Positions 7,460-20,117 of a DNA stretch of 64,000 nucleotides are shown here, piece by piece (the stretch's first letter is position 1; the number at the start of each line of letters is the position of its first letter). The stretch is taken from positions 496,001 through 560,000 of the forward strand of contig NZ_JAFBCX010000005.1 in the NCBI RefSeq assembly GCF_016907955.1. The letters run 5' to 3'. A model generated the notes under the pieces. That model had not been told where the DNA came from. It searched no databases and worked only from the letters and a program-made list of their open reading frames with translations. The stretch is from Lentzea nigeriaca. GTDB lineage: Bacteria; Actinomycetota; Actinomycetes; Mycobacteriales; Pseudonocardiaceae. The position numbers and the translations under genes were made by a program.

Positions 7460-8767
7460 TCAGCCGCTCGCTTCGCGCGCGTGGGCGATGAGCAGCTTGC
7501 CGTCTTTGACCACGAGATCCAGCCGGAAACCCTCGATCGACACGTCGTGCTCACGGGCGCCCTGCTTGCGCAGCGTCAGGTCGAGCCCGACGGAGTACCG
7601 CTGGTCGTCCTGCGCGGTGCTGCTGATCCGGGGCTCACCGTAGATCGCCACCACCTCGTACCGCTTCCAGTACTGGTCGTCGGTCTGCACGGCCGGCCGG
7701 GCCTCGGGAACCCAGTCCTGGCGGGCGCCCGCGGTGTCCTTCGGCAGTTTGGCGAAGTGCTGCCGGATGAAGGTGTCCACGTCCTTGGTGGTGAGCGCGG
7801 CAGGGGTTTCCGGCGTCTTGCTCGCGCTCTGTCCCGTCGAACCGCTGCCGGAGCCCGCGGCCTGGTCGCGGCCGAACAGCAACGGCGCGGTCACGGCCGC
7901 GGCGACGACAAGAAACACCAGCACGACCGCGGCGACCAGGATCCCGGTTCGGCGCCCCGAGCGGCTCGCGGTGTGGGCAGCCAGCTCCTCGACGACCTGT
8001 GCGGCCGTCGGCCTGTCCGCGGGTTCGATCGCGAGCAGCCGGGTCAGCAATGGCGTCAGCGGCCCGGACCGGGCAGGCGGCGTGACCTGTCCGGTCGAGA
8101 TCTTGTAGAGCAGACCGAACTCGTTCTCGGTGCGCCCGAACGGCGGCTGCCCCTCCGTCATCGCGTAGAGAGTCGCCCCGAACGAGAACATGTCCGCCGC
8201 CGGGTCCGGTTCCGCGCCGCGGGCCAGCTCCGGCGCGAGGTAGGCGAGCGTGCCGGAGAGCCTTCCGGTCTTGGTGAGCGCCACATCGTCGGCCGCACGC
8301 GAGATGCCGAAATCCGTGATCTTGACGCGGCCGTCGTGTCCGATCAGGACGTTGCCGGGCTTGATGTCCCGGTGGACGATCCCCACCTCGTGCGCCGCGG
8401 CGAGCGCGGCCACGACCTGTGCGCCGATCCGCGCGGTCTCCTCGAACGGCAGTGTGCCCCGCTCCTTGAGCACCTCCGACAGGCTGCGGGACGGCAGGTA
8501 CTCCATCACCAGGCACGGTTTGCCGTCCTCGATCACGACGTCGAAGACGCCGACCGCGTTCGGGTGCTGCAGCCGGGCGGCGATCCTGCCCTCCCGCATC
8601 GCCCGCTCACAGGCCTCCTCGACCTGCCTCGGGTCGAGGTCGGGCAGCAACAGCTGCTTGATCGCGACCTCGCGGTGAAGCATCTCGTCGCGGGCTCGCC
8701 ACACGACTCCCATCGCGCCGCTGCCGAGGCGCTCGAGCAGGACGTACCTGTCGGCAAGGGTCTGCAC
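7460..8767 (-). CDS. Transmembrane Ser/Thr protein kinase
   Basis: 435 residues from GTG 8767, 14 bases after the stop of the upstream paralogous kinase. Complete Hanks kinase domain: glycine loop GSGAMG (15-20), Lys37, HRDIKPGN (132-139), DFG (152-154), APE (178-180). A single membrane helix spans about 275-297 and separates the cytosolic kinase from an external domain of about 130 residues beginning FIRQHFAKLPKDTAGA. No PASTA repeats. The external domain resembles that of the neighbouring kinase, so both probably sense the same kind of signal. The pair lies between glgP and glgE; control of alpha-glucan metabolism by phosphorylation is an attractive but unproved inference. Confidence 0.92.
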   Translation of the reverse strand: MQTLADRYVLLERLGSGAMGVVWRARDEMLHREVAIKQLLLPDLDPRQVEEACERAMREGRIAARLQHPNAVGVFDVVIEDGKPCLVMEYLPSRSLSEVLKERGTLPFEETARIGAQVVAALAAAHEVGIVHRDIKPGNVLIGHDGRVKITDFGISRAADDVALTKTGRLSGTLAYLAPELARGAEPDPAADMFSFGATLYAMTEGQPPFGRTENEFGLLYKISTGQVTPPARSGPLTPLLTRLLAIEPADRPTAAQVVEELAAHTASRSGRRTGILVAAVVLVFLVVAAAVTAPLLFGRDQAAGSGSGSTGQSASKTPETPAALTTKDVDTFIRQHFAKLPKDTAGARQDWVPEARPAVQTDDQYWKRYEVVAIYGEPRISSTAQDDQRYSVGLDLTLRKQGAREHDVSIEGFRLDLVVKDGKLLIAHAREASG

Positions 8768-8781
8768 GGGCGCCCAGGGTA

Positions 8782-10332
8782 CTAGCGATCCTCCTTGACG
8801 ATCTGCAGCTTCTCGCCTTTGCCGTCGATCTTGAGGGTGTGCTCCTCCGTGACGGTCTTGTTGGTCTCCGACTCGGTCAGCTGCAGGGCCGTCGTCACCG
8901 TGAAGGTGCCGTCGTCGGACGCCGTGACCAGCGGGGTTCCCTTGATCACGACCTTGGTGTAACCGCCCCAATACTCCTTCTCGGAGCTCACGCCCGGTGC
9001 CTTGTCCGGGTCCCAGTCCTCGACGGCCTCTGCCGCGTTCTGCGGCAGCTTCGCGTAGTGCTGCTGCACGAACTGGGTGACCTGGGCCTTCGTGAACTTG
9101 CTCGCCGGCGGCGCCGAGGTCGGCTTGCTCGGCTCGGTCGTCTGGGCAGGCTTGGTGGTCGTCGGCTTGGCGTTGGTCGTGGTCGGCGGAACGATCTGCG
9201 ACTGCGAGGTCGGCTTCGTGGTGGTGGCGCCGGAGCCCGTCGTCCGGTCCTTGTCGCCCTGGTTCTGGATGATCGCGTAGGCCGCGCCCGCGATCAGCAG
9301 GACGCCGAGGATCGCGGCGGCGATGGCGAGCCCCCGGTTGCTCTTGCGCGGTGGCTCCGGCTCCTCCGGCGGAGCGGGCGGCCTGGTGCGCGGGCCCTGC
9401 GGCGGCATCGTGCGCGGCCCCTGGGTGCGCGGACCCTGGGTGCCCGGACCCGACGACGGCATCACGGCCGTGCCGGACGGCGGCGTCATCGGACGCGGAG
9501 GGAGCACGGTGGTGGCCGGAACGGGAACGCCGTCCGCGATCGCCTTCAGCTCCGCCGCCGCCTGGGCCGCGGTGGGCCGCTGCGACGGCTCGTTGGCCAG
9601 CAGCCGCACGAGCAACGGCGTGAGCGGGCCCGACCGCATCGGCGGGCGGGTCTCGCCGCGCGCGACCTTGTAGAGCAGGCCGAGGTCGTTGGTGCTCCTG
9701 CCGAACGGCGGTTCACCCTCGGTCATCGCGTAGATCGTCGCGCCGAGCGAGAACACGTCGGACGGCGGCGCGGGCTCGGCACCGCGGGCGAGCTCCGGCG
9801 CGAGGTACGCGGGCGTGCCGGCGAGCATGCCGGTCTTGGTCACGGCGACGTCGCCGAGGGCGCGCGAGATGCCGAAGTCGGTGATCTTGACATTGCCGTC
9901 GCGTCCAATGAGGACGTTGCCGGGCTTGATGTCGCGGTGCACGATGCCGGCGGCGTGCGCGGCGGCCAGCGCGGAGGCGGCGAGCGACCCGATGCGGGCG
10001 ACCTCGACGGGCGGCATCGGCCCGCGCTCGTCCAGGATCGTGGACACGTTCTTGGACGGCAGGTACTCCATCACCAGACACGGCTTGCCGTTGTCGAGCA
10101 CGACGTCGTACACCGCGATAGCGTTGGGGTGCTGCAGGCGTGCTGCGATCCGCCCTTCGCGCATCGCGCGCTGGACGGCCTCATGGGCTTCGTGCGGCTG
10201 CACGTCGTTCAGCAACATCTGCTTGACCGCTACGTCCCGGTGCAGGAGTTCGTCGCGTGCACGCCACACGACGCCCATCGCACCGGCGCCGAGCTGGTCG
10301 AGCAGGACGTAGCGGTCGCCAAGCTTGTTCAC
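8782..10332 (-). CDS. Transmembrane Ser/Thr protein kinase (paralogue)
   Basis: 516 residues from GTG 10332 (VNKLGDRYVLLDQLGAGAMG); an in-frame ATG lies 28 codons upstream but adds no recognisable sequence. Kinase motifs: Lys37, HRDIKPGN (132-139), DFG (152-154), APE. Residues 270-330 are a Pro/Arg/Gly linker with repeated GPRT units. The membrane helix is at 333-355, then a Thr/Lys/Pro-rich stalk and an external domain beginning FVQQHYAKLPQNAAEA. That domain aligns by eye with the one in the downstream kinase, indicating gene duplication. It is first in a two-kinase operon and divergent from glgE across a 239-base region. Confidence 0.92.
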   Translation of the reverse strand: MNKLGDRYVLLDQLGAGAMGVVWRARDELLHRDVAVKQMLLNDVQPHEAHEAVQRAMREGRIAARLQHPNAIAVYDVVLDNGKPCLVMEYLPSKNVSTILDERGPMPPVEVARIGSLAASALAAAHAAGIVHRDIKPGNVLIGRDGNVKITDFGISRALGDVAVTKTGMLAGTPAYLAPELARGAEPAPPSDVFSLGATIYAMTEGEPPFGRSTNDLGLLYKVARGETRPPMRSGPLTPLLVRLLANEPSQRPTAAQAAAELKAIADGVPVPATTVLPPRPMTPPSGTAVMPSSGPGTQGPRTQGPRTMPPQGPRTRPPAPPEEPEPPRKSNRGLAIAAAILGVLLIAGAAYAIIQNQGDKDRTTGSGATTTKPTSQSQIVPPTTTNAKPTTTKPAQTTEPSKPTSAPPASKFTKAQVTQFVQQHYAKLPQNAAEAVEDWDPDKAPGVSSEKEYWGGYTKVVIKGTPLVTASDDGTFTVTTALQLTESETNKTVTEEHTLKIDGKGEKLQIVKEDR

Positions 10333-10571
10333 GCGCGGGACGGTACCCGTAGCACCCTCGTAACGTTGTGAGTTGCCTGGGAAAGGTCCACTGGAGAGAA
10401 CGTGAGGTGGACACATGATGCCCCGTAGCCCTGGACACGACAGTGGCTCAAGGTGTGCGATCGACAGCGACGGGGTACGGATCTACAAGGGGTAACCCGC
10501 TGACGGGCTGCTTGATCGAGCAAGGCAGGATTACGGGCGACGCGGAGCGACACGGCGGAAAGGCGCTGCCG

Positions 10572-12548
10572 ATGAGTGGACGGCTCGGTATCGACGACGT
10601 ATCCCCGGTGGTGTCGGCTGGCAGGTATCCAGCCAAAGCCGTTGTGGGAGAACACATTCCGGTCCAAGCAACAGTCTGGCGCGAGGGGCACGACAAGCTC
10701 GCCGCGACAGTCACGTGGCGCGGCCCGAACGACCGAGTCGCCCGCCAGACGAGAATGCACGAGGTCGGTATCGGCCTCGACCGGTGGGGCGCGACGATCG
10801 TTCCCGACCACCAGGGCGCGTGGACGTTCCGGATCGATGCGTGGAGTGACCCCTGGGGCACCTGGAACCACACCGTTGAGGTGAAGATCGCGGCGGGACA
10901 AGGCCCCGGTGATCTCGCAAACGATCTCGAGATCGGCGCCCAGCTACTCGATCGGGTGGCACGCCGACCCGATCGTAGGCAAGAGCGAGCACTTCTCACG
11001 TCTGCTGCGGAAGCACTTCGCGACACGGACCGGCCCCTCAACGAACGCGTCGCGCCCGCGATGGCCGACGAGGTCCAGAAGGTCATGTTCGAGCACCCGG
11101 TGCGCGAGCTGATCACCAAGGGCAAGACGCACAAGATCTGGTGCGACCGCAAGAAGGCCGCGTACGGCTCGTGGTACGAGTTCTTCCCTCGCAGCACCGG
11201 CGGGATCGACGAGACCGGCCAGGCGGTGCACGGCACGTTCGCCACGGCGACCAAGGAGCTCGACCGGGTCGCGGCGATGGGCTTCGACGTCGTCTACTTC
11301 CCGCCCATCCACCCGATCGGGCGAGTGAATCGGAAGGGCCCCAACAACACTCTCGTCGCCGGTCCCGAGGACACGGGTTCTCCGTGGGCGATCGGCGCGG
11401 ACGAGGGCGGCCACGACGCGATCCACCCGCAGCTCGGCACGATCGAGGACTTCGACGCCCTCGTCGAACGCGCGCACGAGCTCGGCCTCGAAGTCGCGCT
11501 CGACTTCGCGCTGCAGTGCGCGCCGGACCACCCGTGGGTGCTCAAGCATCCGGAGTGGTTCACCACCCGGCCGGACGGGACGATCGCCTACGCCGAGAAC
11601 CCGCCCAAGAAGTACCAGGACATCTACCCGATCAACTTCGACCTCGACCCGCAGGGCCTGTACCACGAGGTGCTGCGCGTGGTCCTCTACTGGGCCGAGC
11701 ACGGGGTGCGGATCTTCCGGGTCGACAACCCGCACACGAAGCCGCCGGACTTCTGGCAGTGGCTCATCTGGAAGGTCAAGGAGGTCTACCCGGACACGCT
11801 GTTCCTATCCGAGGCCTTCACCCGTCCCGCCAGGCTCTACGGCCTGGCCAAGCTCGGCTTCACCCAGTCGTACACGTACTTCACGTGGCGGACGGGCAAG
11901 CAGGAGCTGATCGAGTTCGGCGAGGATCTCCGCGACCACTGGGACGAGGCGCGGCCGAACCTCTTCGTGAACACTCCGGACATCCTGCACGAGTCGCTGC
12001 AGCACGGCGGCCCCGGGATGTTCGCGCTGAGGGCGGCGCTGGCGGCCACGCTCGCCCCGTCGTGGGGCGTGTACAGCGGCTACGAGCTGTTCGAGCACGA
12101 GGCCGTCAAGCCCGGCAGCGAGGAGTACCTCAACTCCGAGAAGTACCAGTTGCGGCCACGGGACTACGCCCGTGCACTGGCGGACGGGCGGTCGCTCGAA
12201 CCGTGGCTGCGCAAGCTGAACCACATCCGCAAGGCGCATCCGGCGCTCCAGCAGATGCGCACGCTGAAGTTCCAGCACGTGGACAACGACGCGCTGCTCG
12301 CCTACTCCAAGCGTGATCCGGAGACGGGCGACACGGTCGTCGTGGTCGTGAGCCTCGACCCGAACAACGCGCAGGACGGGACGCTGTACCTCGACCTGCC
12401 CGCGCTCGGGTTCGACTGGCACGAACGGGTGATCGCGCACGACGAGGTCACCGGCGAGACCTGGGACTGGGGACAGGCCAACTACGTCCGCCTCGAGCCG
12501 TGGCGTGCCGTCGCGCACGTCGTGAGCCTGCAGCGCCGCTTCAGCTGA
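10572..12548 (+). CDS. glgE: Maltose-1-phosphate maltosyltransferase GlgE (GH13)
   Basis: 658 residues from ATG 10572 ([20 protein letters not shown]); the frame is open further upstream but this is the usual N-terminus of GlgE. It extends alpha-1,4-glucan by transferring maltosyl from alpha-maltose-1-phosphate. The catalytic nucleophile is Asp385 in [15 protein letters not shown] and the acid/base is Glu414 in [10 protein letters not shown]; their 29-residue spacing equals that of Streptomyces Glg[12 protein letters not shown] and [10 protein letters not shown] are typical subfamily blocks. It heads the operon glgE-treS-mak-glgB, the full set converting trehalose to glucan. The 239-base upstream region (10333-10571) carries the divergent promoters for this operon and the kinases. 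Confidence 0.96.
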   Translation: MSGRLGIDDVSPVVSAGRYPAKAVVGEHIPVQATVWREGHDKLAATVTWRGPNDRVARQTRMHEVGIGLDRWGATIVPDHQGAWTFRIDAWSDPWGTWNHTVEVKIAAGQGPGDLANDLEIGAQLLDRVARRPDRRQERALLTSAAEALRDTDRPLNERVAPAMADEVQKVMFEHPVRELITKGKTHKIWCDRKKAAYGSWYEFFPRSTGGIDETGQAVHGTFATATKELDRVAAMGFDVVYFPPIHPIGRVNRKGPNNTLVAGPEDTGSPWAIGADEGGHDAIHPQLGTIEDFDALVERAHELGLEVALDFALQCAPDHPWVLKHPEWFTTRPDGTIAYAENPPKKYQDIYPINFDLDPQGLYHEVLRVVLYWAEHGVRIFRVDNPHTKPPDFWQWLIWKVKEVYPDTLFLSEAFTRPARLYGLAKLGFTQSYTYFTWRTGKQELIEFGEDLRDHWDEARPNLFVNTPDILHESLQHGGPGMFALRAALAATLAPSWGVYSGYELFEHEAVKPGSEEYLNSEKYQLRPRDYARALADGRSLEPWLRKLNHIRKAHPALQQMRTLKFQHVDNDALLAYSKRDPETGDTVVVVVSLDPNNAQDGTLYLDLPALGFDWHERVIAHDEVTGETWDWGQANYVRLEPWRAVAHVVSLQRRFS

Positions 12549-12549
12549 C

Positions 12550-12598
12550 GATGAAGGGAACCTTCGTACACCTCAGGTGGATGAAGGTTCCCTTCATC
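12550..12598 (+). repeat. Long intergenic palindrome between glgE and treS
   Basis: GATGAAGGGAACCTTC (12550-12565) and GAAGGTTCCCTTCATC (12583-12598) are perfect 16-bp inverted arms. The loop itself contains a second inverted repeat, CACCT-C-AGGTG. It begins one base after the glgE stop, within an operon. A related element with similar layout (GATGAA...CATC ends, AGGTGGA in the loop) lies at 41731-41781. It may be an mRNA stabiliser, a partial terminator, or a dispersed repeat family; sequence alone does not decide. Confidence 0.7.
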
Positions 12599-12631
12599 GA
12601 GGACACCACACCCCCGACGAGGTGGGAGATC

Positions 12632-14440
<1,809 letters not shown>

Positions 14441-14447
14441 ATCGCGC

Positions 14448-15758
14448 GTGATTGATCCCGACGAGCTCACCGACAAGCTGGTCACCACACTGCCCGACGT
14501 CCTGCCCACGCTGCGCTGGTTCGGTGGCAAGGACCGCCCGGTCACCGCCGTCCGTCCACTGCGGACGACCCCGCTGGCCGACGACGTGGTGCACGCGATC
14601 GTCGAGGTCGAGCAGCCAGGCCGCACCGAGGAGTACCAGCTGATCATCAGCGAGCACTCCGACGGTTTCGACGCCACGGCCGATCCCGAGCGGAACGGCT
14701 TACTGCTGCGGAAGATCGCGGCAGGGGAACGCGTGGACGGCATCACGTTCGCCCACGAGGAAGGTGTCGAGCTGCGCACCTCGTTGCGCGGCAGGCCGAT
14801 CGGCGTCGAGCAGTCCAACACCTCGGTGATCTACGGCCAGCAGTACATCCTGAAGATCTTCCGCAAGCTCGCCCGCGGCGAGAACCGCGACCTGGTGATG
14901 CACCGCGCGTTGCGGTCCGTCGGCTGCGAGCACATCGCCCTGCCGCTGGGCTCGATCTCGACCGAACTGGACGGCGAACCGGTCACGCTCGCGATGCTGC
15001 AGGAGTTCCTGCCGGACGCGGTCGAGGGCTGGGACATGGCCAAGACCTCGGTGCGCGACCTGATGGCGGAGGCCGACCTGCACGCCGACGAGGTCGGCGG
15101 CGACTTCGCGGGTGAGGCCTGCCGCCTCGGCCACGCGGTGGCGCAGGTGCACGCCGACCTCGCCCAGGCGCTCGGCACGCGGCTCGCGGACGAGGACGCG
15201 ATCACGCACGCCATCGCGGGCATGCAGCAGCGCCTCGACACCGTGCTGGAGGCGGTGCCGGAGCTCGGCCGCTACGAGGAACCGCTGCGCGCCGCGTTCG
15301 ACGAGGCGCGGCAGCACATCGGGGCCATCCCGATCCAGCACATCCACGGCGACCTGCACCTCGGCCAGGTGCTGCGGACCGTGCACGGCTGGCTGCTGAT
15401 CGACTTCGAGGGCGAGCCGGCGGCACCCGCGGCGGAACGCAACGCGCTGAAGTCGCCGTTGCGCGACGTCGCGGGAATGCTGAGGTCGTTCGACTACGCG
15501 GCACGCCAGCTGCTCATCGGCCAGCCCGATGACGACCAGCTCGCCTACCGCGCGATGGAGTGGACGAAGCGCAACCGGGCGGCGTTCTGCGACGGCTACG
15601 CCGAGGTGGCGGCCGACCCGCGGGACAACGCGCACCTGCTGCGCGCGTTCGAGCTGGACAAGGCGGTCTACGAGGTCGCTTACGAGCACGCCAACAGGCC
15701 GGAGTGGTTGACGGTTCCGCTGTCGTCGATCGCCCGGATGACCAGCGGAGGAGAGTAG
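14448..15758 (+). CDS. mak: Maltokinase (Mak/Pep2)
   Basis: 436 residues from GTG 14448, seven bases after treS. It phosphorylates maltose with ATP to maltose-1-phosphate, the GlgE donor. The N-terminal cap begins [17 protein letters not shown], typical of actinobacterial maltokinases. The aminoglycoside-kinase-like catalytic loop is [12 protein letters not shown] with Asp302, and the metal-binding Asp319 is in LLIDFEGEP. The gene ends two bases before glgB, so the four pathway genes form one tight transcription unit. Confidence 0.95.
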   Translation: MIDPDELTDKLVTTLPDVLPTLRWFGGKDRPVTAVRPLRTTPLADDVVHAIVEVEQPGRTEEYQLIISEHSDGFDATADPERNGLLLRKIAAGERVDGITFAHEEGVELRTSLRGRPIGVEQSNTSVIYGQQYILKIFRKLARGENRDLVMHRALRSVGCEHIALPLGSISTELDGEPVTLAMLQEFLPDAVEGWDMAKTSVRDLMAEADLHADEVGGDFAGEACRLGHAVAQVHADLAQALGTRLADEDAITHAIAGMQQRLDTVLEAVPELGRYEEPLRAAFDEARQHIGAIPIQHIHGDLHLGQVLRTVHGWLLIDFEGEPAAPAAERNALKSPLRDVAGMLRSFDYAARQLLIGQPDDDQLAYRAMEWTKRNRAAFCDGYAEVAADPRDNAHLLRAFELDKAVYEVAYEHANRPEWLTVPLSSIARMTSGGE

Positions 15759-15760
15759 CC

Positions 15761-17926
15761 GTGAAGGCCGACCTGGACCGGATTCTGTCCGGTGCCCACC
15801 ACGACCCGCACTCGGTGCTGGGTGTGCACACCGTCGGCGATCAGGTGATCGCACGGGCGTTGCGGCCCGGTGCCACGTCGGTCGCGGTCTCCTGGGGTGA
15901 CAAGCAGGTCGAGTTGCCACGCATCGCCGACGCGCTGTTCGAGGGCGAGCTGCCCGAGGCGCCCGGCGACTACCGGTTGCTGGTGTCGTACGGCGACCAC
16001 ACCGTCGAGGTCGACGACCCGTACCGGTGGCTGCCGACGGTCGGCGAGCTGGACCTGCACCTGATCGGCGAGGGCAGGCACGAACGGCTGTGGGACGTGC
16101 TCGGCGCGCATGTCCGTTGCTACGAAACGATTTCCGGCGACGTCACCGGTGTCTCGTTCGCGGTGTGGGCGCCGAACGCGCGCGGTGTGCGCGTGACGGG
16201 CGACTTCGACGGATGGGACGGACGCGCGAACCCCTTGCGCTCCATGGGTTCCAGCGGTGTGTGGGAGGTGTTCCTGCCGAACGTCCCGGTGGGATCGCGG
16301 TACAAGTTCCGCATCCTCGGCGCGGACGGCGTGTGGCACGAGAAGGCCGACCCGATGGCGTTCGCCACGGAGATCCCACCGCAGACGGCCTCGGTCGTCA
16401 CCCGGTCCGAGTACCAGTGGCAGGACGCGGAGTGGGAGGCCCGGCGCGAGGCCACGCAGTGGGTCAACGCGCCGATGTCGATCTACGAGGTGCATCTCGG
16501 ATCGTGGAAGCCGGGTCTCGGGTACCGGGAGCTCGCGACCGAGCTCGCGGACTACTGCGAGGACATGGGCTTCACGCATCTCGAGCTGCTGCCGGTCGCC
16601 GAGCACCCGTTCGGCGGGTCGTGGGGCTACCAGGTCACCTCGTACTACGCGCCGACCTCGCGGTTCGGGTCGCCGGACGACTTCCGGTTCTTCGTCGACA
16701 CGCTGCACCAGCGCGGCATCGGCGTGATCGTCGACTGGGTGCCCGCGCACTTCCCGAAGGACAGCTGGGCGCTCGCGAAGTTCGACGGCACGGCGCTGTA
16801 CGAGCACGCCGACCCGCGCCGCGGCGAGCAGCTCGACTGGGGCACGTACGTCTTCGACTTCGGGCGCAACGAGGTCCGCAACTTCCTCGTCGCCAACGCC
16901 CTGTACTGGATCGAGGAGTTCCACCTCGACGGGCTGCGCGTGGACGCCGTCGCGTCGATGCTCTACCTCGACTACTCGCGGCCGGAGGGCCAGTGGCTGC
17001 CGAACGAGTACGGCGGCCGCGAGAACCTCGACGCGGTGCGGTTCCTGCAGGAGCTGAACGCGACGGTGTACCGGCGGCACCCCGGTGTCGTGATGATCGC
17101 CGAGGAGTCGACGGCTTGGCCGGGCGTCACGCGGCCGACGCACCTGGGCGGGCTCGGGTTCGGGTTCAAGTGGAACATGGGCTGGATGCACGACACGCTG
17201 CACTACCTGTCGCGTGAGCCGATCCACCGGTCGTTCCACCACAACGAGATGACGTTCTCGCTGGTCTACGCGTGGAGCGAGAACTTCGTGCTGCCGCTGT
17301 CGCACGACGAGGTGGTGCACGGCAAGGGCTCGCTGTGGGGCCGGATGCCGGGCGACGACTGGAACAAGGCCGCGGGCGTTCGGTCCCTGCTGGCGTTCAT
17401 GTGGGCGCATCCGGGCAAGCAGCTGCTGTTCATGGGCGGCGAGTTCGGGCAGCAGCAGGAGTGGTCGGAGTCGCGGTCCCTCGACTGGCACCTGGTCGAG
17501 CAGGAAGGCCTGCACCAGGGAATCCAGTCGTTGCTGCGCGATCTGAACTCGGTGTACCGGCGGTCCGCGGCGTTGTTCTCGCACGATGTGACGCCCGAGG
17601 GCTTCCAGTGGATCGACGCGAACGACTCCGGTGGCAACGTGCTGTCGTTCCTGCGGGTCGGCGAGGACGGCTCGGTGCTGGCCTGCGTCGCGAACTTCGC
17701 CGGGATGCCGCACCACGACTACCGGGTGGGCCTGCCGGTCGCCGGGCGGTGGAAGGAGCTCGTGAACACCGACGCCGCGCACTACGGCGGCTCCGGCGTG
17801 GGCAACCTCGGTGGTGTCGAGGCCGAGGCCAAGCCGTGGCACGGGCGGCCGTACTCCGCCTTGCTGCAGCTACCGCCGGCCGGCGTGCTGTGGCTGGTGC
17901 CCGCCCCCACGACCGAGGCTGACTGA
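15761..17926 (+). CDS. glgB: 1,4-alpha-glucan branching enzyme GlgB (GH13)
   Basis: 721 residues from GTG 15761, preceded by GGAGGAG. Two N-terminal beta-sandwich (CBM48-type) regions precede the GH13 barrel. Catalytic residues: Asp395 in [11 protein letters not shown], Glu448 in [10 protein letters not shown] and Asp516 in [12 protein letters not shown]; their spacing matches that of the E. coli enzyme. GlgB cuts alpha-1,4 chains and rejoins them through alpha-1,6 links, giving branched glucan from GlgE product. It is the last gene of the glgE operon. Its 3' end overlaps the convergent secreted-protein gene by 57 bases, so no terminator separates them. Confidence 0.96.
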   Translation: MKADLDRILSGAHHDPHSVLGVHTVGDQVIARALRPGATSVAVSWGDKQVELPRIADALFEGELPEAPGDYRLLVSYGDHTVEVDDPYRWLPTVGELDLHLIGEGRHERLWDVLGAHVRCYETISGDVTGVSFAVWAPNARGVRVTGDFDGWDGRANPLRSMGSSGVWEVFLPNVPVGSRYKFRILGADGVWHEKADPMAFATEIPPQTASVVTRSEYQWQDAEWEARREATQWVNAPMSIYEVHLGSWKPGLGYRELATELADYCEDMGFTHLELLPVAEHPFGGSWGYQVTSYYAPTSRFGSPDDFRFFVDTLHQRGIGVIVDWVPAHFPKDSWALAKFDGTALYEHADPRRGEQLDWGTYVFDFGRNEVRNFLVANALYWIEEFHLDGLRVDAVASMLYLDYSRPEGQWLPNEYGGRENLDAVRFLQELNATVYRRHPGVVMIAEESTAWPGVTRPTHLGGLGFGFKWNMGWMHDTLHYLSREPIHRSFHHNEMTFSLVYAWSENFVLPLSHDEVVHGKGSLWGRMPGDDWNKAAGVRSLLAFMWAHPGKQLLFMGGEFGQQQEWSESRSLDWHLVEQEGLHQGIQSLLRDLNSVYRRSAALFSHDVTPEGFQWIDANDSGGNVLSFLRVGEDGSVLACVANFAGMPHHDYRVGLPVAGRWKELVNTDAAHYGGSGVGNLGGVEAEAKPWHGRPYSALLQLPPAGVLWLVPAPTTEAD

Positions 17927-18553
17927 TCTGTCCGGCAGCGCTCCGTTCCAGTAGAGCGCGCCGGACACCTTCGCCGTGGCCGGTGGCGTGCCGGTGCAGG
18001 TGCGGACGACCTGGTCCTTCAGGTCGAACGGCGGTGTGTCCGCGCAACCGGTCGCGGTGAGCTTCAGGTTGGTCAGCGGTTCGCTGCCGGTGTTGGTGAC
18101 GGTGATCTTCAGGGTGTTCCGCGCGGCTTCGAGCCGCAGGTCGTAGGCGGACACCCGGAGGAAGACGCAGTCCCAGTGGATCTCCGTGTTCGTCGTGGCG
18201 AAGAACCGGACCGTGGCCGCCTTCGGTGGCGCGATCATGCCGTAGTTGTTGTACCGCTTCGTGTTCCGCCGCGTCGGCCGGCGGGTGTAGGTCCGTCCGG
18301 TCTGGACGCCGGTCTCGTCGAGGAACCGCAGGCCGGTCGCGGTCGCCGGTCCCGGCTTCGTGCTGCCCGACCACACACTCAGGTCGTAGACGCCTCCCGG
18401 GACCGCCTTGAGGGTCGTGTCGACGGTGCCGGGCCTGGTGATCACCCCGTGCCGCGGGTCGGGCGCGATGCCCCCGATGCAGCCGGGCATGGCCGGATCG
18501 GCCCCGGTAGGAGGGCCGAGGAGGAACATCAGGGCGCAAACCAATTCGCGCAC
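17870..18553 (-). CDS. Secreted hypothetical protein overlapping the 3' end of glgB
   Basis: 227 residues from GTG 18553. A short hydrophobic N-terminus ([20 protein letters not shown]) looks like a signal peptide. The body has beta-rich stretches ([35 protein letters not shown]) recalling a small extracellular beta-sandwich of the DUF11/CARDB sort. Cysteines occur at the mature N-terminus and in [13 protein letters not shown] and RTCTG. The last 18 residues ([16 protein letters not shown] part) overlap glgB coding sequence and look like read-through tail. Function unknown. Confidence 0.6.
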   Translation of the reverse strand: MRELVCALMFLLGPPTGADPAMPGCIGGIAPDPRHGVITRPGTVDTTLKAVPGGVYDLSVWSGSTKPGPATATGLRFLDETGVQTGRTYTRRPTRRNTKRYNNYGMIAPPKAATVRFFATTNTEIHWDCVFLRVSAYDLRLEAARNTLKITVTNTGSEPLTNLKLTATGCADTPPFDLKDQVVRTCTGTPPATAKVSGALYWNGALPDRSVSLGRGGGHQPQHAGRR

Positions 18554-18686
18554 ACGTGGAAATGTAGATCGTCTGCCGGATCACGGCTCGGTGAACCTCT
18601 CGGGTGATCCGCACGTTGCCTCTTGTATGCGCCTGAGTTCGCCGAGTAGGACGTCCCTCAAGCCGAGCGCCAGGCACAATGGGCTC

Positions 18687-20060
18687 ATGCCGCTCCGCAG
18701 CGTCGTGCTGATCGTCCTGACCGCCCTGCTCGCAGCGGGGTGCACCGCGGAGATTCCAGGGCGCCCGCGTGCCGCCAAGGTGGTGAAGAAGGAGGCCTCC
18801 ACCGAGACCGTGCAGGTGCGCGGATCGGACAACGGCCCCATCGACAAGCTGGCAGCCACCGCGCTCACCGACATCGACGAGTTCTGGACGCAGTCGTTCC
18901 AGCAGACGTTCAACAAGCCGTGGAAGAAGCTGACCGGCGGCTACTACTCGGTCGACACGGCCGACGCCACCGCGAAGCCGCCGCCGTGCACCCAGAAGGC
19001 CGCCGACGTGGAGGGCAACGCGTTCTACTGCCCGGCCGCCGACGCCATCGCCTGGGACCGCGCGTCGCTGCTGCCGGTGCTGCAGGACCGCTTCGGCGAG
19101 GCCGCGGTCGTCGTCGTGCTGGCCCACGAGATCGGGCACGCCGTGCAGAACCGCATGGGCATCACGCCGGAGGCCGAGCGCCGCGAGCCGGACAAGTACC
19201 CGACGATCCTCACCGAGGCCCAGGCCGACTGCTTCGCGGGCTCGTTCGTGCGCAACGTGACCGACGGCAAGTCCAAACGCCTCGACATCGGCACGGACGC
19301 CCTGGACAAGGCGTTGGGCGCGCTGATCACGTTCCGCGACCCGGTCGGCACCTCCCCCGAGGACGCACAGGCGCACGGCAGCGCGTTCGACCGCGTGGCG
19401 GCGTTCCAGGACGGCTACCAGCAGGGCACGAAGTTCTGCGCGCAGATGTCGGTGCAGAACCGCACGTTCACGCAGCGCGCGTTCACGACGGTCACGGACC
19501 GCGCGAACGGCGGCAACCTGCCGTTCGCGCAGATGCTCGAGTCGGTGACACCCGACCTCGACGGCTACTTCAAGACCCTGGCCACGTCCGCGGGCAAGAC
19601 CTGGCCGTCGCCGCGGGCCGAGTCCTCCCAGACCGAGCCGAACTGCTCCGGCGACCAGGGCCCCGTCGCGTACTGCCCGGCGGACAAGACGATCAAGATC
19701 GACACGAAGGACGAGCTGCCGCAGCTGCACAAGGAGCTGGGCGACTACGCGACCGGCACGTTGATCGCCACCCGGTACGCGATGGCCGAACTGGCCGTCA
19801 TGGGCAAGCCGGTGGAGGGCGAGCAGGCGTCGGCCGCGGTGCTGTGCCTGGCCGGTGCGTACACGGGAGCGGTGTTCCAGCGTCAGGGCAACGCGTTCGG
19901 GCTGTCGCCGGGTGACTTCGACGAGGCCGTGACGGTCCTGCTGCGATTCGACTACGCGGCCCGTGACGCTCGCGGCAAGGACGCGATCGATCCGGGGTTC
20001 GAGCGGGTGGCACGGTTCCGGGAGGGCGTGTTCGAGGGCCCGAAGAAGTGCGGCCTCTGA
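18687..20060 (+). CDS. Lipoprotein zinc metallopeptidase (HEIGH, neutral zinc metallopeptidase family)
   Basis: 457 residues from ATG 18687. The lipobox LLAAGC puts the acylated Cys at residue 19. The zinc motif LAHEIGHAVQ gives His147, Glu148 and His151, and EAQADCFAG gives a likely third ligand, Glu177, as in YpfJ-type neutral zinc metallopeptidases. The usual pattern FYCPAADAIAWD, with paired cysteines around it, precedes the motif. The C-terminal 150 residues repeat features of the first half (AYCPADKTIKID), hinting at an internal duplication whose second copy lacks HExxH. A paralogue sits at 22012. Substrate unknown; action is at the outer face of the membrane. Confidence 0.82.
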   Translation: MPLRSVVLIVLTALLAAGCTAEIPGRPRAAKVVKKEASTETVQVRGSDNGPIDKLAATALTDIDEFWTQSFQQTFNKPWKKLTGGYYSVDTADATAKPPPCTQKAADVEGNAFYCPAADAIAWDRASLLPVLQDRFGEAAVVVVLAHEIGHAVQNRMGITPEAERREPDKYPTILTEAQADCFAGSFVRNVTDGKSKRLDIGTDALDKALGALITFRDPVGTSPEDAQAHGSAFDRVAAFQDGYQQGTKFCAQMSVQNRTFTQRAFTTVTDRANGGNLPFAQMLESVTPDLDGYFKTLATSAGKTWPSPRAESSQTEPNCSGDQGPVAYCPADKTIKIDTKDELPQLHKELGDYATGTLIATRYAMAELAVMGKPVEGEQASAAVLCLAGAYTGAVFQRQGNAFGLSPGDFDEAVTVLLRFDYAARDARGKDAIDPGFERVARFREGVFEGPKKCGL

Positions 20061-20064
20061 CGAG

Positions 20065-20103
20065 CTGAAGCCCGCACAGCCTCGTGGCGTGTGCGGGCTT
20101 CAG
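20065..20103. terminator. Bidirectional hairpin between convergent genes
   Basis: CTGAAGCCCGCAC (20065-20077) pairs with GTGCGGGCTTCAG (20091-20103), a 13-bp perfect stem, five bases past the metallopeptidase stop and 15 bases before the end of the minus-strand operon. It can serve both directions. Confidence 0.85.
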
Positions 20104-20117
20104 GGCTTTCGCGGGCG

